Positions 1 through 9,423 are shown, counted from the stretch's first letter. The stretch: DNA of 64,000 nucleotides from Synechococcus sp. MU1643 (GCF_020514095.1 NZ_VTKY01000002.1:248001-312000); one strand, 5' to 3'. Notes: a model not told the origin generated them from the letters alone. Program-made: numbers and translations.

Positions 1-855
1 CAGGAAACCCATCGGGGCCCCCAGTCGGTTGAGCTCCACATAGATCTGCCCCGCCTCTTGGAGAGCGTCTTTAAGCACGGCAATGTCGTTGATTTGGCTG
101 CCGATGTGGAAGTGCAGCAGGCGAAGATCTTGGAGCAGGTTGTTGTCCCTCAGCCGCTCCACCGTTGCCAGCAACTCAGGAATGGAGAGGCCGAATTTGG
201 CCTTGTCGCCAACGGAACTACCCCAACGCCCTGTGCTGCGGCTGGAGAGCTTGGCCCGCACGCCGATGTAGGGCGCTGCTCCCAGGCTCTTGCTGGCTTC
301 AATAATCCGGTCGACTTCGTCCGGCTGTTCGATCACTACCACCGGTTGGCGTCCCAGACGTCGCGCCAGGATTGCGGTCTCGATGTAGAGCCGATCCTTG
401 TAGCCGTTGCAGATCAGCAGGGCCTCGGGGTCGTCCAGCAGCGAGAGCGCGATCAGCAGCTCTGCTTTGCTGCCCGCCTCAAGCCCGAAGTTCCAGCGCT
501 TGCCGCAGCTCACCAATTCCTCCACGACGTGGCGTTGTTGGTTGCACTTCACTGGAAAGACGCCTTGATACCGGCCGGGGTAGCTGTATTGCGAGATAGC
601 GCGTTCAAAGGCGGCGTGGAGCCGCTCGAGACGGTCTTCGAGGATGTCGTCGAAGCGAATCAGCAGCGGCAGAGCCAGGTTGCGGCTTTTCAGCTCCGAC
701 ACCAGATCCACCAGATCGAGGCTGCCGCCGCGATCCCCTTGGGGTTGAACGCTGATGTGTCCGCGCCCATTGATGGAGAAGTATGGATCGCCCCAGCGGT
801 CAAGGCCATACAGCGCAGCACTGTCTTGAATCGACCAGTGTTCGCCGTCTGACAC
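1..855 (-). CDS. speA: Biosynthetic arginine decarboxylase, N-terminal part (cut by window edge)
   Basis: Decarboxylates arginine to agmatine with PLP, the first step of the agmatine route to polyamines. Only the first 285 residues lie in the window; the gene runs off the left edge. The reading begins SDGEHWSIQDSAALYGLDRW, and the family PLP-lysine segment FPVKCNQQRHVVEEL is near residue 103, followed by GSKAELLIALSLL and the HFHIGSQ motif of fold-III decarboxylases. A TAG lies in frame just upstream, so the GTG at 855 is the only reasonable start. It is divergent from ndk across about 120 bases. The product call is secure; the C-terminus cannot be checked here. Confidence 0.93.
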   Translation of the reverse strand, partial: MSDGEHWSIQDSAALYGLDRWGDPYFSINGRGHISVQPQGDRGGSLDLVDLVSELKSRNLALPLLIRFDDILEDRLERLHAAFERAISQYSYPGRYQGVFPVKCNQQRHVVEELVSCGKRWNFGLEAGSKAELLIALSLLDDPEALLICNGYKDRLYIETAILARRLGRQPVVVIEQPDEVDRIIEASKSLGAAPYIGVRAKLSSRSTGRWGSSVGDKAKFGLSIPELLATVERLRDNNLLQDLRLLHFHIGSQINDIAVLKDALQEAGQIYVELNRLGAPMGFL

Positions 856-977
856 CTGCGTCTGGATGAAGGGGATGGCTGGAATCTAGGGACATTCCCT
901 GCGCTGCCCAAGGCCTGTGCTTGCCAAGCGGGGTGGCCAGCACTGACGATGGCGGCGCTTTTATTCACACCAAATCC

Positions 978-1433
978 ATGGCCGAACGCACGTTCATCGC
1001 CATCAAGCCCGACGGCGTCCAGCGCGGCCTGGTGGGCGAGATCCTCGGCCGCTTTGAGCGCAAGGGATTCAAGCTGGTCGGTCTGAAGCAGATCACCCCC
1101 AGCCGCGCCCTGGCTGAGCAGCACTACGGCGTTCACAAGGAGCGTCCCTTCTTTGCTGGCCTGGTCGACTTCATCACCTCTGGCCCCGTGGTTGCCATGG
1201 TGTGGGAAGGCGATGGCGTCATTGCCAGCGCCCGCAAACTGATCGGTGCCACCAAGCCCCTCGAAGCCGAGCCCGGCACCATTCGTGGCGATCTGGCCGT
1301 CAACATCGGCCGCAATGTCATCCACGGTTCCGATGCTGCTGAAACCGCTGCCTTCGAGATTGGCCTCTGGTTTGAAGCCTATGAGCTGAACGACTGGTCC
1401 CCTTCTGATCAGGAGTGGCGCGTCGAAGGCTGA
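978..1433 (+). CDS. ndk: Nucleoside diphosphate kinase
   Basis: Transfers the gamma phosphate between nucleoside di- and triphosphates through a phosphohistidine. The 151-residue product has the usual family length and begins [20 protein letters not shown]. The active-site segment NVIHGSD puts the catalytic His at about residue 116. An upstream in-frame extension to 921 exists but carries no family sequence, so the ATG at 978 is chosen. It converges on thiO, only 4 bases away, and its likely terminator lies inside the thiO coding end (1466-1506). Confidence 0.97.
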   Translation: MAERTFIAIKPDGVQRGLVGEILGRFERKGFKLVGLKQITPSRALAEQHYGVHKERPFFAGLVDFITSGPVVAMVWEGDGVIASARKLIGATKPLEAEPGTIRGDLAVNIGRNVIHGSDAAETAAFEIGLWFEAYELNDWSPSDQEWRVEG

Positions 1434-1437
1434 TCGC

Positions 1438-2550
1438 TCAGTTTTCGAATCGGTTCCACCGGAAAGCCTCCAACAACGCCTTTTCGGCTGCGTTGGGGGC
1501 TTTTTTCATGACTCCGCCCGCCGTCAGCTCAGCCGTGATGGCAGCGAGTAAAACGCCATTGCGGTGATGCCCGCAGGCCAGCCATAGGCCTGGCAGTGGA
1601 CCAGGGCCGAGCAAGGGGCCTTCGTCGGGTGTGCAAGGCCGGAACCCCCACCAACGCTCCATTGGGGGCCAGTTGGCTGCTGTTGGCAGCAGGCAGGCGA
1701 TGCCCGTTTGCAGTTGTTTTTGGCCATCGGGCGTGAGGCCTTCAGCAAATCCTGCGCCCCGTTCGCTGGTGGCTCCCACCACGATCAATCCGTCTTCACG
1801 TGGAACCAGATAGGTGCCGGGGCCGAAGATCACCCGCTTCAGTGCCTCCCGCGGCCCTTGAAGCGACAGCATCTGGCCTTTTACTGGGAACACCGGCAGT
1901 TGCGGCACCAGTTGTTGGCTCCAGGCGCCACTGCAGAGCACCGCCTGCCGGCAGCTCAGTTGCTGCTGTTCCCCTTCGGCGCTGCGCAGACGGATGCCGC
2001 AGAGCTGTCCCGTGGAATCCCGCTCCAGAGCAAGCACCTCGGCCCCTTCCATGAACTGCACGCCCAGGGACACACAGGCGCGCTCCAGGGCCCGCATCAA
2101 TTGCCTGCGGTTGTCGATCTGGCCGTCCTGCTCGAACAGCAACCCCGTGCTCCACTCCAGCCCCAAGCCTGGGATTTCCCGCTCCAGCCCGGTGCGGTCC
2201 AAGGTTTGTCCGAGGCTCGCGGTGGGGTAAGCCTCCCGCTCGGCCGCTGTCCGGAACGGCACCACGATGCCGCTGGTGCGCAGGCCGCAACCCAGGCCGC
2301 TGTCACCCTCGATCTGTGCCACCCAACGAGGGATCAGCTCGAGGCTGGCTTGGCCCAGCTCCAACAACTCGCCGCTCAAGCCTTCGGCATGGGGTGCCAG
2401 CATCCCTGCAGCAACAAAGCCTGCTGCTTCGCTGCGGCGGCGGCTGATCACGGTCATACGCTGTCCGCGACGGGCCAGCTGATGAGCAACGGCCAAGCCC
2501 ATCAGGCCCCCGCCCAAAACACAGACGGCTGAGTCAGAGGCGGCAGTCAT
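1438..2550 (-). CDS. thiO: Glycine oxidase / FAD-dependent amino acid oxidase, ThiO-like
   Basis: A DAO-family flavoprotein. ThiO oxidises glycine to iminoglycine for the thiazole moiety of thiamine, and that is the likeliest role here. The N-terminus has the Rossmann FAD motif VLGGGLMGLAVAHQLARRG (about residues 11-29). The C-terminal segment WWGFRPCTPDEGPLLGPG followed by ACGHHRNGVLLA is typical of ThiO/DadA enzymes. At 370 residues it has the usual ThiO length. It is convergent with ndk and divergent from gatB. Substrate specificity is inferred from family resemblance; another small D-amino acid substrate is possible. Confidence 0.85.
   Translation of the reverse strand: MTAASDSAVCVLGGGLMGLAVAHQLARRGQRMTVISRRRSEAAGFVAAGMLAPHAEGLSGELLELGQASLELIPRWVAQIEGDSGLGCGLRTSGIVVPFRTAAEREAYPTASLGQTLDRTGLEREIPGLGLEWSTGLLFEQDGQIDNRRQLMRALERACVSLGVQFMEGAEVLALERDSTGQLCGIRLRSAEGEQQQLSCRQAVLCSGAWSQQLVPQLPVFPVKGQMLSLQGPREALKRVIFGPGTYLVPREDGLIVVGATSERGAGFAEGLTPDGQKQLQTGIACLLPTAANWPPMERWWGFRPCTPDEGPLLGPGPLPGLWLACGHHRNGVLLAAITAELTAGGVMKKAPNAAEKALLEAFRWNRFEN
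1466..1506 (+). terminator. Rho-independent terminator of ndk, inside thiO coding end
   Basis: The arms GCCTCCAAC (1466-1474) and GTTGGGGGC (1492-1500) pair almost fully and are followed by six T residues (1501-1506). It begins 33 bases after the ndk stop and lies within the last codons of the convergent thiO gene, so the same bases encode the glycine oxidase C-terminus. Confidence 0.75.
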
Positions 2551-2641
2551 GCGCGAGAAAGGCCCTTGCTGGTCATGCTGTCAGGAGAGGGCTTCATCCT
2601 GATTCCATAGGATCCCGGGATCTGCTTCACATCAAGGGCGC

Positions 2642-4123
2642 ATGGCCGACGCAGCAACCCAACCGGCCTGGGAGGCCGTGATCGGTCTCGAGACCCACGT
2701 GCAGCTGGGAACGGACAGCAAAATTTTCACGGCGGCTTCGACCACCTTTGGCGATGACCCCAACACCCACATCGACCCGGTGGTGTGCGGTCTGCCTGGC
2801 ACGTTGCCGGTGCTCAACAAGAAGGTCCTCGAGTACGCGGTGAAGGCGGCGATGGCCCTCAACCTCAACATCGCCGAACACAGCAAGTTCGACCGCAAGC
2901 AGTACTTCTATCCCGATCTCCCGAAGAACTATCAGATCTCCCAGTACGACGAGCCGATCGCGGAGGAAGGTTGGATCGAGGTGGAGGTCGCTGAAAAAGG
3001 AAAGGACACCTACATGAAGACGATCGGCATCGAGCGTCTTCACATGGAGGAGGACGCCGGCAAGTTGGTGCATGCCGGCAGCGACCGTTTGGCGGGATCC
3101 ACCCATTCCTTGGTGGATTACAACCGCGCTGGTGTGGCTTTGGCCGAGATCGTCAGCAAGCCGGATTTGCGCACCGGTCGCGAGGCTGCGGAATACGCCT
3201 CGGAGATCCGCCGGATCATGCGTTACCTGGGCGTGAGCGACGGCAATATGCAGGAGGGTTCCTTGCGTTGCGACGTCAACATCTCCGTGCGTCGGGGGCC
3301 GGATGCGCCTTTCGGGACGAAGGTGGAAATCAAGAACATGAACTCGTTTTCGGCCATCCAAAAGGCCTGTGAGTACGAGATCAAGCGTCAGATCAAGGCC
3401 TACGAAACCGGTGAGCCGATCGTTCAGGAGACCCGCCTCTGGGACGAGGGAAAGCAGCTCACCAAGAGCATGCGCAGCAAGGAAGGGGCCAGCGATTACC
3501 GCTACTTCCCGGATCCCGACCTGGGCCCGATTGAGGTGAGTGTGGATCAGCGGGAGTCCTGGCGTGCTGAGCTGCCCGAGCTGCCGGCAGTCAAACGCCA
3601 TCGCTACGCCGATGATCTGGGCCTCTCCCAGTACGACGCGCGGGTGCTCACCGATGAGCGTCCGATGGCCGACTACTTCGAGGCCGTTGTGGGCGCTGGT
3701 GCTGACGCCAAGCTTGCGGCGAACTGGATCACCGGAGACATTGCTGCCCACGTGAACAGCAACCGGCTCAGCTATGCCGAACTGCCCTTCCGGCCTGAGC
3801 AGTTGGCCGAGATGGTTCAACTGATCGATGGGGGCAAGATCAGCGGAAAGATTGCCAAGGAGATCCTTCCTGAGCTGCTGGAGAAAGGCGGCTCACCCAA
3901 AGCGATCGTCGACGAGCGCGGCCTCGGCATGATCAGCGATCCGGCGGCCATTGAGGCGATCGTCGATGAGCTGTTGGGTGCCCATCCCGATGAGGTGGAG
4001 GCCTTCCGCGGCGGCAAGACCAAGCTGCAGGGCTTCTTCGTCGGACAGTTGATGAAGAAGACCGGTGGTAAAGCTGATCCCAAGCTTGCTAACCAGATTC
4101 TGAGCAAGAAACTCAAGGGTTGA
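2642..4123 (+). CDS. gatB: Aspartyl/glutamyl-tRNA(Asn/Gln) amidotransferase subunit B
   Basis: The tRNA-binding kinase subunit of GatCAB, which converts misacylated Glu-tRNA(Gln) to Gln-tRNA(Gln), the usual route in cyanobacteria. The 493-residue product is full length. It starts with the conserved AVIGLETHVQLGTDSKIFT, contains FYPDLPKNYQISQYD and GSLRCDVNISVRR, and ends in a YqeY-like helical domain with GFFVGQLMKKTGGKADP. It is divergent from thiO and overlaps the next gene by one base (TGATG at 4121-4125), indicating translational coupling. Confidence 0.98.
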   Translation: MADAATQPAWEAVIGLETHVQLGTDSKIFTAASTTFGDDPNTHIDPVVCGLPGTLPVLNKKVLEYAVKAAMALNLNIAEHSKFDRKQYFYPDLPKNYQISQYDEPIAEEGWIEVEVAEKGKDTYMKTIGIERLHMEEDAGKLVHAGSDRLAGSTHSLVDYNRAGVALAEIVSKPDLRTGREAAEYASEIRRIMRYLGVSDGNMQEGSLRCDVNISVRRGPDAPFGTKVEIKNMNSFSAIQKACEYEIKRQIKAYETGEPIVQETRLWDEGKQLTKSMRSKEGASDYRYFPDPDLGPIEVSVDQRESWRAELPELPAVKRHRYADDLGLSQYDARVLTDERPMADYFEAVVGAGADAKLAANWITGDIAAHVNSNRLSYAELPFRPEQLAEMVQLIDGGKISGKIAKEILPELLEKGGSPKAIVDERGLGMISDPAAIEAIVDELLGAHPDEVEAFRGGKTKLQGFFVGQLMKKTGGKADPKLANQILSKKLKG

Positions 4124-4914
4124 TGAGTGGAGCGGCAGCCATTCCCGATGCCTGGAAGGGGTGGTTGCTGCAGAACAGGGACAGAGGCTGTGATCCTGAG
4201 GGGCTGATGCAGCGGGCCCTCGATCAGGGGTTTTCGCGAGAGGCGATTGCGGCTGTTCTCCAGTCGTCCACGCCGGATTGGCTCGCTTGGTTTGAGTCAC
4301 CCCTCACTCGAAAGGAGCACCGGCCCCGCGCCTGGCGGCTCGATACCTCACTCGCCCAGGTGTACGAGCTGCAGGCCCTGCTAAGCCATGAGGAGTGCGG
4401 GCAAGTGATCGACGCCATCAATGCGTCACTGCAGCCGTCGACGGTGACCCGCGGCAGCAGCGACTACCGCACCAGCCGCACCTGCCATCTGCGTCAGAAC
4501 CATCCCCAGCTGGCGGCGACCCTGGATCAGCGCTTTGCGGCCTTATTCGGCGTGGATCCGCGCCTCTCGGAACCGATTCAGGGGCAGCGCTACGACCCCG
4601 GCGAGTACTTCAAGGAACACACGGACTGGTTTTCGCCGGGCACCGAGGAATACGCCACCCACACCGACAGTGGCGGCCAACGCACCTGGACAGTGATGGT
4701 CTATCTCAACGCTGTGGAGCGGGGTGGAGAGACGCTGTTCCGCCGCCTGGGGCGGTCGTTCACGCCGGTGCCCGGCATGGCGTTGGCCTGGAACAACCTT
4801 CAGGCCGATGGCACCCCCAACCCCTTCACGCTGCATGAGGCCTTGCCGGTGGAGGTGGGCCACAAATGGGTGATCACCAAGTGGTTCCGTGCCGACTTTG
4901 GGCGTAACGGCTAG
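4123..4914 (+). CDS. 2-oxoglutarate/Fe(II) oxygenase, prolyl 4-hydroxylase-like
   Basis: A 263-residue protein whose C-terminal half is a P4H-type double-stranded beta helix. The HxD iron motif is EHTDWF (His166, Asp168), the distal histidine is in TLHEALPV (His238), and the 2-oxoglutarate-binding lysine is in GHKWVITKWFR (Lys248). All catalytic residues are present. The first 80 residues are a helical extension I do not recognise. The start overlaps the gatB stop by one base. Its end shares the palindromic CTAG at 4911-4914 with convergent coaE. The substrate is unknown; a protein hydroxylase is the usual inference. Confidence 0.85.
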   Translation: MSGAAAIPDAWKGWLLQNRDRGCDPEGLMQRALDQGFSREAIAAVLQSSTPDWLAWFESPLTRKEHRPRAWRLDTSLAQVYELQALLSHEECGQVIDAINASLQPSTVTRGSSDYRTSRTCHLRQNHPQLAATLDQRFAALFGVDPRLSEPIQGQRYDPGEYFKEHTDWFSPGTEEYATHTDSGGQRTWTVMVYLNAVERGGETLFRRLGRSFTPVPGMALAWNNLQADGTPNPFTLHEALPVEVGHKWVITKWFRADFGRNG

Positions 4915-5537
4915 TCGGGTTTTGCTTTTTCTGTTGCGTTGAGTAGCCCCACGGCCTGGGCTCGCCAAGCGCCGGGTTGGCCTTTATTGGTAATAACGTG
5001 GTCGGCCAAGTCGCGTTTGCGACTCAGAGGCCATTGAGCGGCAATGCGGGCTTGAGCGGCTTCAATGCTCAGCCCGTCTCTGGCGATCAAGCGCTCGAGT
5101 TGCTGGGATGCATGGCAGTCGACCAGCCAGATTTCGCTGCAGAGCGACTCCAAACCCGCCTCGAATAGCAGTGGGATCATCAGCACGACGGCTGGCTTTT
5201 TGGCATGGAGGCTGAGTGCTTGGTCGAAGCGCTCCCGAACGAGCGGGTGAATCAGTTGCTCGAGCCACTGACGCTCAGCGGGGTCTTGGAACACGATCCG
5301 ACCCAGAGCAGCTCGGTCGACGGCCGCGCCTCCCTCGGCCTGGACCGTGGAGCCATACCGCTGCAGCACGGTGTGGGTGGCCTGGCGCTCAGGCGCGAGA
5401 GCCTCTCGGGCGAATTGATCCGCATCCAACACCGGAAGACCTTGTTGGGCTAACCAACGGCCCACGCTGCTCTTGCCGCTTGCAATTCCGCCCGTGAGAC
5501 CGATGCGTCGTTGCGAGAAAAGCTCGCCAGGCGCCAT
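4911..5537 (-). CDS. coaE: Dephospho-CoA kinase
   Basis: Catalyses the last step of coenzyme A synthesis, phosphorylating the 3'-hydroxyl of dephospho-CoA. The P-loop GLTGGIASGKSS lies at residues 13-24, followed by LPVLDADQFAREAL and the lid segment IPLLFEAGLE. The ATG at 5537 gives 208 residues, normal for the family. A longer in-frame reading to 5708 would run into argJ and has no family sequence. It is divergent from argJ with only 14 bases between start codons. Confidence 0.96.
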   Translation of the reverse strand: MAPGELFSQRRIGLTGGIASGKSSVGRWLAQQGLPVLDADQFAREALAPERQATHTVLQRYGSTVQAEGGAAVDRAALGRIVFQDPAERQWLEQLIHPLVRERFDQALSLHAKKPAVVLMIPLLFEAGLESLCSEIWLVDCHASQQLERLIARDGLSIEAAQARIAAQWPLSRKRDLADHVITNKGQPGAWRAQAVGLLNATEKAKPD

Positions 5538-5551
5538 GGTGTCGGAGCAGG

Positions 5552-6790
5552 ATGCATCCAGTGTCTCGCGGCAGATCAGCGGTGGCGATGGCTTCTTCTT
5601 GGCAACCGATCCAGGGTGGTGTGACGGCACCGAATGGGTTCCAGGCTGCAGGCATCGTTGCTGGCCTGAAGCCTTCGGGTAAGCCTGATCTGGCGCTGGT
5701 GTTGGCACCGGAGGCGGCTGTTTGTGCGGGCACCTTCACCACCTCAGTGGTGCGGGCGGCCTGTGTTGATCTCTGCCGCGATCGCCTCGTCAGCCATGGC
5801 GGCCAGGCCCGTGCTGTGTTGATCAACTCCGGTCAGGCCAATGCCTGCACCGGGGATCGCGGTTTGGTTGACAGTCAGCGCGCCACCCAGGTGCTAGCGG
5901 ATCAGCTCGGCATCGATGCGGAGTCGGTGTTGATCTGCTCCACAGGCGTGATTGGTGTGCCGATTCCGATGACGACCCTCTTGGCTGGCTTGGCTCCTTT
6001 GGTTGAAGCCCTGGATGACGCGGGTGGTGATGCCGCTGCCAACGCCATCCTCACTACCGATCTGGTGGACAAGCAGGTGGCACTTGAACTGGAGCTGGAG
6101 GGGCGCAGGGTGCGCATTGGAGGGATGGCCAAGGGTTCGGGAATGATTCATCCCGACATGGCCACGATGCTGGGCTTTTTCAGTTGCGATGCCGGTGTTG
6201 ATGCCGGTGTTTGGCAGGGGATGGTGCAACGCGCGGTGCAGCGTTCCTTCAACGCCATCACTGTTGATGGAGACACCAGCACCAACGACACCGTGCTGGC
6301 CTTTGCGGCAGGCCCACCGCTGGCCCAAGAGCACCATGCCGTTTTGGAACAGGGCCTGACCCAGGCGATGCAGCAGCTCGCCCAGGCCATTGCCCGGGAT
6401 GGTGAAGGGGCCACCTGTTTGATCGAGGTGCAGGTGGAGGGCGCGATTGACGAGGCCGCGGCGTTGCAGGTGGCGCGTACGGTTTGCGGCTCGTCCTTGG
6501 TAAAGACCGCTGTCCATGGCCGGGATCCGAACTGGGGGCGGATCGTGGCGGCAGCAGGTCGCTCCGGCGTGTCTTTCGAGCCGGATGCCGTTGCTCTTTG
6601 GATTGGTCAGTATCAATTGATGGCGGCCGGTCAACCCGTGGCCTTTGATCGCGCTGCAGCCAGCGACATCCTGCGGCAGGAGCATGTTCCTATTCGCCTC
6701 TGCCTCGGGGATGGTTCCGGCTGTGGTCAGGCCTGGGGATGTGACCTTTCGGATCAATACGTGCGCATTAACGCCGACTACACCACTTGA
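5552..6790 (+). CDS. argJ: Bifunctional glutamate N-acetyltransferase / amino-acid acetyltransferase (ornithine acetyltransferase)
   Basis: Transfers the acetyl group from N-acetylornithine back to glutamate in the cyclic arginine pathway. It is an Ntn-type self-cleaving protein: the segment GMIHPDMATMLGFF carries the cleavage Thr at about residue 205, with GGMAKGSG just before it. KTAVHGRDPNWGRI and the C-terminal IRLCLGDGSGCGQAWGCDL are also typical. Family similarity begins at WQPIQGGVTAPNGF, so the ATG at 5588 (400 residues) is an alternative start; the 5552 ATG has GGAG a few bases upstream. Confidence 0.95.
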   Translation: MHPVSRGRSAVAMASSWQPIQGGVTAPNGFQAAGIVAGLKPSGKPDLALVLAPEAAVCAGTFTTSVVRAACVDLCRDRLVSHGGQARAVLINSGQANACTGDRGLVDSQRATQVLADQLGIDAESVLICSTGVIGVPIPMTTLLAGLAPLVEALDDAGGDAAANAILTTDLVDKQVALELELEGRRVRIGGMAKGSGMIHPDMATMLGFFSCDAGVDAGVWQGMVQRAVQRSFNAITVDGDTSTNDTVLAFAAGPPLAQEHHAVLEQGLTQAMQQLAQAIARDGEGATCLIEVQVEGAIDEAAALQVARTVCGSSLVKTAVHGRDPNWGRIVAAAGRSGVSFEPDAVALWIGQYQLMAAGQPVAFDRAAASDILRQEHVPIRLCLGDGSGCGQAWGCDLSDQYVRINADYTT

Positions 6791-6841
6791 AGATTCTGTT
6801 CTGGATCCCTGTCACAATCCGAGTCTTCGTCAGGCCCACCC

Positions 6842-7414
6842 GTGGACAAGACCAGCTCCCCTGACGCTCCCGTTGAAACCCAGTCTCGTTTCTGGGTGGG
6901 CCCTCTGGTGGCTGGTTGTTGTTTTGCCCTTGGTTACGGCATCACCGAGCGGGTGATGACGCTGCAGACCAATGCTGAAGACCCTGTCCCTGAGGCCTTC
7001 ACCCCGCTCGCGTTTCCAGGGGATTCCCTGCAGGAGATCCGGTCCCGGTTCAGCGACGACGATGCAGAGCTGCAAGTGGATGTCACAGCCCTGGAGGCCG
7101 CCGAGGCCGCGAGCCGACTGGCCAAGCCAGTGGTCAAGGAGGCGATCAAACCCGATCTGGCTCTGCAGACGCCCGAACCTCCGGTGTGGACGGCCCCAGC
7201 CTGGTCGGACCCCCAAACCATTGACCCCGAGCTTGACGACAGCAACGCCGATTCCCTGGTGGTTCCGGAGGAGTCCATCGAGGTCATGCCTGCTGTGGTT
7301 GTCCCTGATGGTGATTCACCGGTCTTGGTTGCTGAGCCAGAACCTGCTGTGCTGCCTCCGGGAGCTGAAGCCTTTTTTGAAACCATCGAGCCCGTGATCC
7401 CGCCTCAGCCCTGA
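6842..7414 (+). CDS. Hypothetical single-pass membrane protein with acidic Pro-rich tail
   Basis: A 190-residue product with a GTG start. After about 18 polar residues there is one hydrophobic stretch (FWVGPLVAGCCFALGYGI, residues 18-35), consistent with a membrane anchor. The remainder is acidic, rich in Pro, Val and Glu, and probably disordered. No known domain is recognised. It lies 51 bases after argJ, reads in the same direction, and precedes two further same-strand genes, so it may be transcribed with them. Base composition matches its neighbours. Function unknown. Confidence 0.65.
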   Translation: MDKTSSPDAPVETQSRFWVGPLVAGCCFALGYGITERVMTLQTNAEDPVPEAFTPLAFPGDSLQEIRSRFSDDDAELQVDVTALEAAEAASRLAKPVVKEAIKPDLALQTPEPPVWTAPAWSDPQTIDPELDDSNADSLVVPEESIEVMPAVVVPDGDSPVLVAEPEPAVLPPGAEAFFETIEPVIPPQP

Positions 7415-7459
7415 TCTCCGGGTGGATCTGCCACAGTTGAAGCTGTCTGCAATCGGTCC

Positions 7460-7771
7460 ATGGGCTCGTCGGAGGCCTTGATTCGCGCCACGGTGAACCG
7501 CATCAGTGCGCGCCTTGGCCACGGTTTTGCAGACGCGGCAGCGGAGTTGGCGGTTTTGGCGCAAGACACCCCGCAACGGCTGCGCCAGGAATGGGATCTG
7601 TTTCAGGACGAGGTGCGTGCCGAAGCGGAACGGATTGAACGGGGTGATCAGGTCACGGTCAGAACGGATGGGACTTCGTCGTCGGAATCGTTGGAGAACC
7701 CACAAGCGGTCATTGATCGTCTCCGGGCCACGGTGGCTGATCTGAGTCAAGCAATCGAGGCACGCCCCTGA
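7460..7771 (+). CDS. Hypothetical small helical protein
   Basis: A 103-residue protein that is largely helical, with heptad-like Leu/Ala spacing in ADAAAELAVLAQDTPQRLRQ and a second helix at the C-terminus (DRLRATVADLSQAIEARP). The middle is a Ser/Thr-rich linker. No catalytic motif or membrane segment is visible. The stop overlaps the start of the UbiB-like kinase gene by one base (7769-7773, TGATG), so the two are probably translationally coupled. Function unknown; coupling suggests a partner or accessory role. Confidence 0.7.
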   Translation: MGSSEALIRATVNRISARLGHGFADAAAELAVLAQDTPQRLRQEWDLFQDEVRAEAERIERGDQVTVRTDGTSSSESLENPQAVIDRLRATVADLSQAIEARP

Positions 7772-9423
7772 TGCTTGGACTGCTGCGCGCGCTCAGGATC
7801 TGGCGCGCTGTCCTGTCGCTCCTGCTGCTGCTTTGGTGGGATGGACAGTCCTGGACCTACCGCGGTGGTGTCACCGCCGAGCGGCGAGCTCTCCGTCAGC
7901 AACAGCGAGCTCGCTGGTTGACGGCTGAGCTGCTGTCTTTGGGTTCCGCCTTCATCAAGCTGGGGCAACTGCTCTCGGCTCGCCCAGACATCCTTCCTGC
8001 GGGTTGGGTGGCCGAACTGGCAGCGCTGCAGGACAGCGTTCCGGCTGTCAGTTTTGATCAGGTGCAAACCGTGCTCGAGCGAGAGCTTGGTCAGCGCTGT
8101 GCCGAGGTGATCGACCTCGATCCCGAGCCTCTGGGCGCTGCCTCGCTGGCCCAGGTGCATCGCGCCAGCCTGCGCAGTGGCCGGCAGGTGGTGCTCAAGG
8201 TGCAGCGGCCTGGGCTCGATCGCCTGTTCCGCCTTGATCTTGAGGTGATGCAGCAGGTGGCGGCTGTGCTGCAACGCAATCCCAGTTGGGGGCGTGGTCG
8301 CGATTGGCCGGCGATGGCACGCGAATGCCGACGTGTGTTACTGCGTGAGCTCGATTTCCGCGTCGAGGCCCAGTATGCAGCGCGTTTTCGTCAGCAATTT
8401 CTGGATGACGAACGGATCAGGATCCCCGGTGTGATCTGGGAGTTGAGCACGCGCCGTTTGCTTTGTCTCGACTACCTGCCCGGCATCAAGGTCAACGACC
8501 GTGAGGCATTGATCGAAGCCGGTATTGATCCGGCTGCGGTGGCTGAGGTGGGTGCTGCCAGTTATCTCAAGCAGTTGGTGCGGTTTGGCTTCTTCCATGC
8601 CGACCCCCATCCCGGCAACCTCGCCGTGGCGAGTGATGGAGCGCTCATCTACTACGACTTCGGGATGATGGGCCTGTTGTCAGACGGCTTGCGTCGACGT
8701 CTGGGAGCCATGGTCCGCGCTGCTGCCGCCAGGGATTCAGCTGCATTGGTGGCGGAGATGCAGGCGGCCGGGGTGATCTCCGGCGGCATTGATGTGGGTC
8801 CGGTTCGCCGTCTCGTGCGGCTGATGCTGCAGGAGGCCCTCACTCCACCTTTTACGGCCAACGCGATCGACAAACTGTCCGGCGATCTTTACGACCTGGT
8901 GTATGGCCAGCCCTTTCGCCTGCCGGTTGAACTCATCTTCGTGATGCGGGCCCTGTCCACGTTTGAGGGTGTTGGCCGCAGCCTCGATCCCGCTTTTAGC
9001 TTGGTGGCGATCGCCAAGCCTTACCTCCTTCCACTCATGACCTCCAGCGGCTCCGGCAGCAACGATCTGTTCAACGAACTCGGCCGTCAAGTCGGGGCCC
9101 TCAGCAGCCGGGCTGCGGCCTTTCCACGGCGCCTCGATGAAAGCCTGGAACGCTTGGAGCAGGGTGACCTACAGCTCCAGGTGCGCTTGGGGGAATCGGA
9201 TCGGCAGTTCCGTCGGATGGCCCTGGCTCAGCAATCGATTGGTCAATCGGTGTTGCTCGGATGCCTGGCTTTGGCCACCGCCATCATTGGTGCCAGTGCC
9301 CGCCCGCTGTGGTCAATTCTTCCGGCCGCTGCTGCCTTGCCTGTGGGTTTGGGCTGGTTCCGAATGCAGGTCAAGATCCGTCGTGATCAACGGTTGGAGC
9401 AGTTGCCCGGTTCCAACCGTTGA
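7771..9423 (+). CDS. ABC1/UbiB-family atypical kinase
   Basis: A 550-residue member of the UbiB/ABC1 family, linked to quinone and prenyl-lipid metabolism in bacteria and plastids. The signature KxGQ motif is in SAFIKLGQLLSARPDILP (Lys63-Gln66). The Ala-rich loop is PLGAASLAQVHRA near residue 120, and the catalytic and metal segments are FFHADPHPGNLAV and YYDFGMMG. Two hydrophobic stretches at the C-terminus (about residues 490-530) suggest membrane anchoring. It overlaps the preceding small gene by one base and converges on eno. The exact substrate is unknown. Confidence 0.92.
   Translation: MLGLLRALRIWRAVLSLLLLLWWDGQSWTYRGGVTAERRALRQQQRARWLTAELLSLGSAFIKLGQLLSARPDILPAGWVAELAALQDSVPAVSFDQVQTVLERELGQRCAEVIDLDPEPLGAASLAQVHRASLRSGRQVVLKVQRPGLDRLFRLDLEVMQQVAAVLQRNPSWGRGRDWPAMARECRRVLLRELDFRVEAQYAARFRQQFLDDERIRIPGVIWELSTRRLLCLDYLPGIKVNDREALIEAGIDPAAVAEVGAASYLKQLVRFGFFHADPHPGNLAVASDGALIYYDFGMMGLLSDGLRRRLGAMVRAAAARDSAALVAEMQAAGVISGGIDVGPVRRLVRLMLQEALTPPFTANAIDKLSGDLYDLVYGQPFRLPVELIFVMRALSTFEGVGRSLDPAFSLVAIAKPYLLPLMTSSGSGSNDLFNELGRQVGALSSRAAAFPRRLDESLERLEQGDLQLQVRLGESDRQFRRMALAQQSIGQSVLLGCLALATAIIGASARPLWSILPAAAALPVGLGWFRMQVKIRRDQRLEQLPGSNR

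Noticed and set aside
2627-3820. 397-codon minus-strand frame opposite gatB
   Set aside because: Antisense shadow; gatB is complete on the plus strand.
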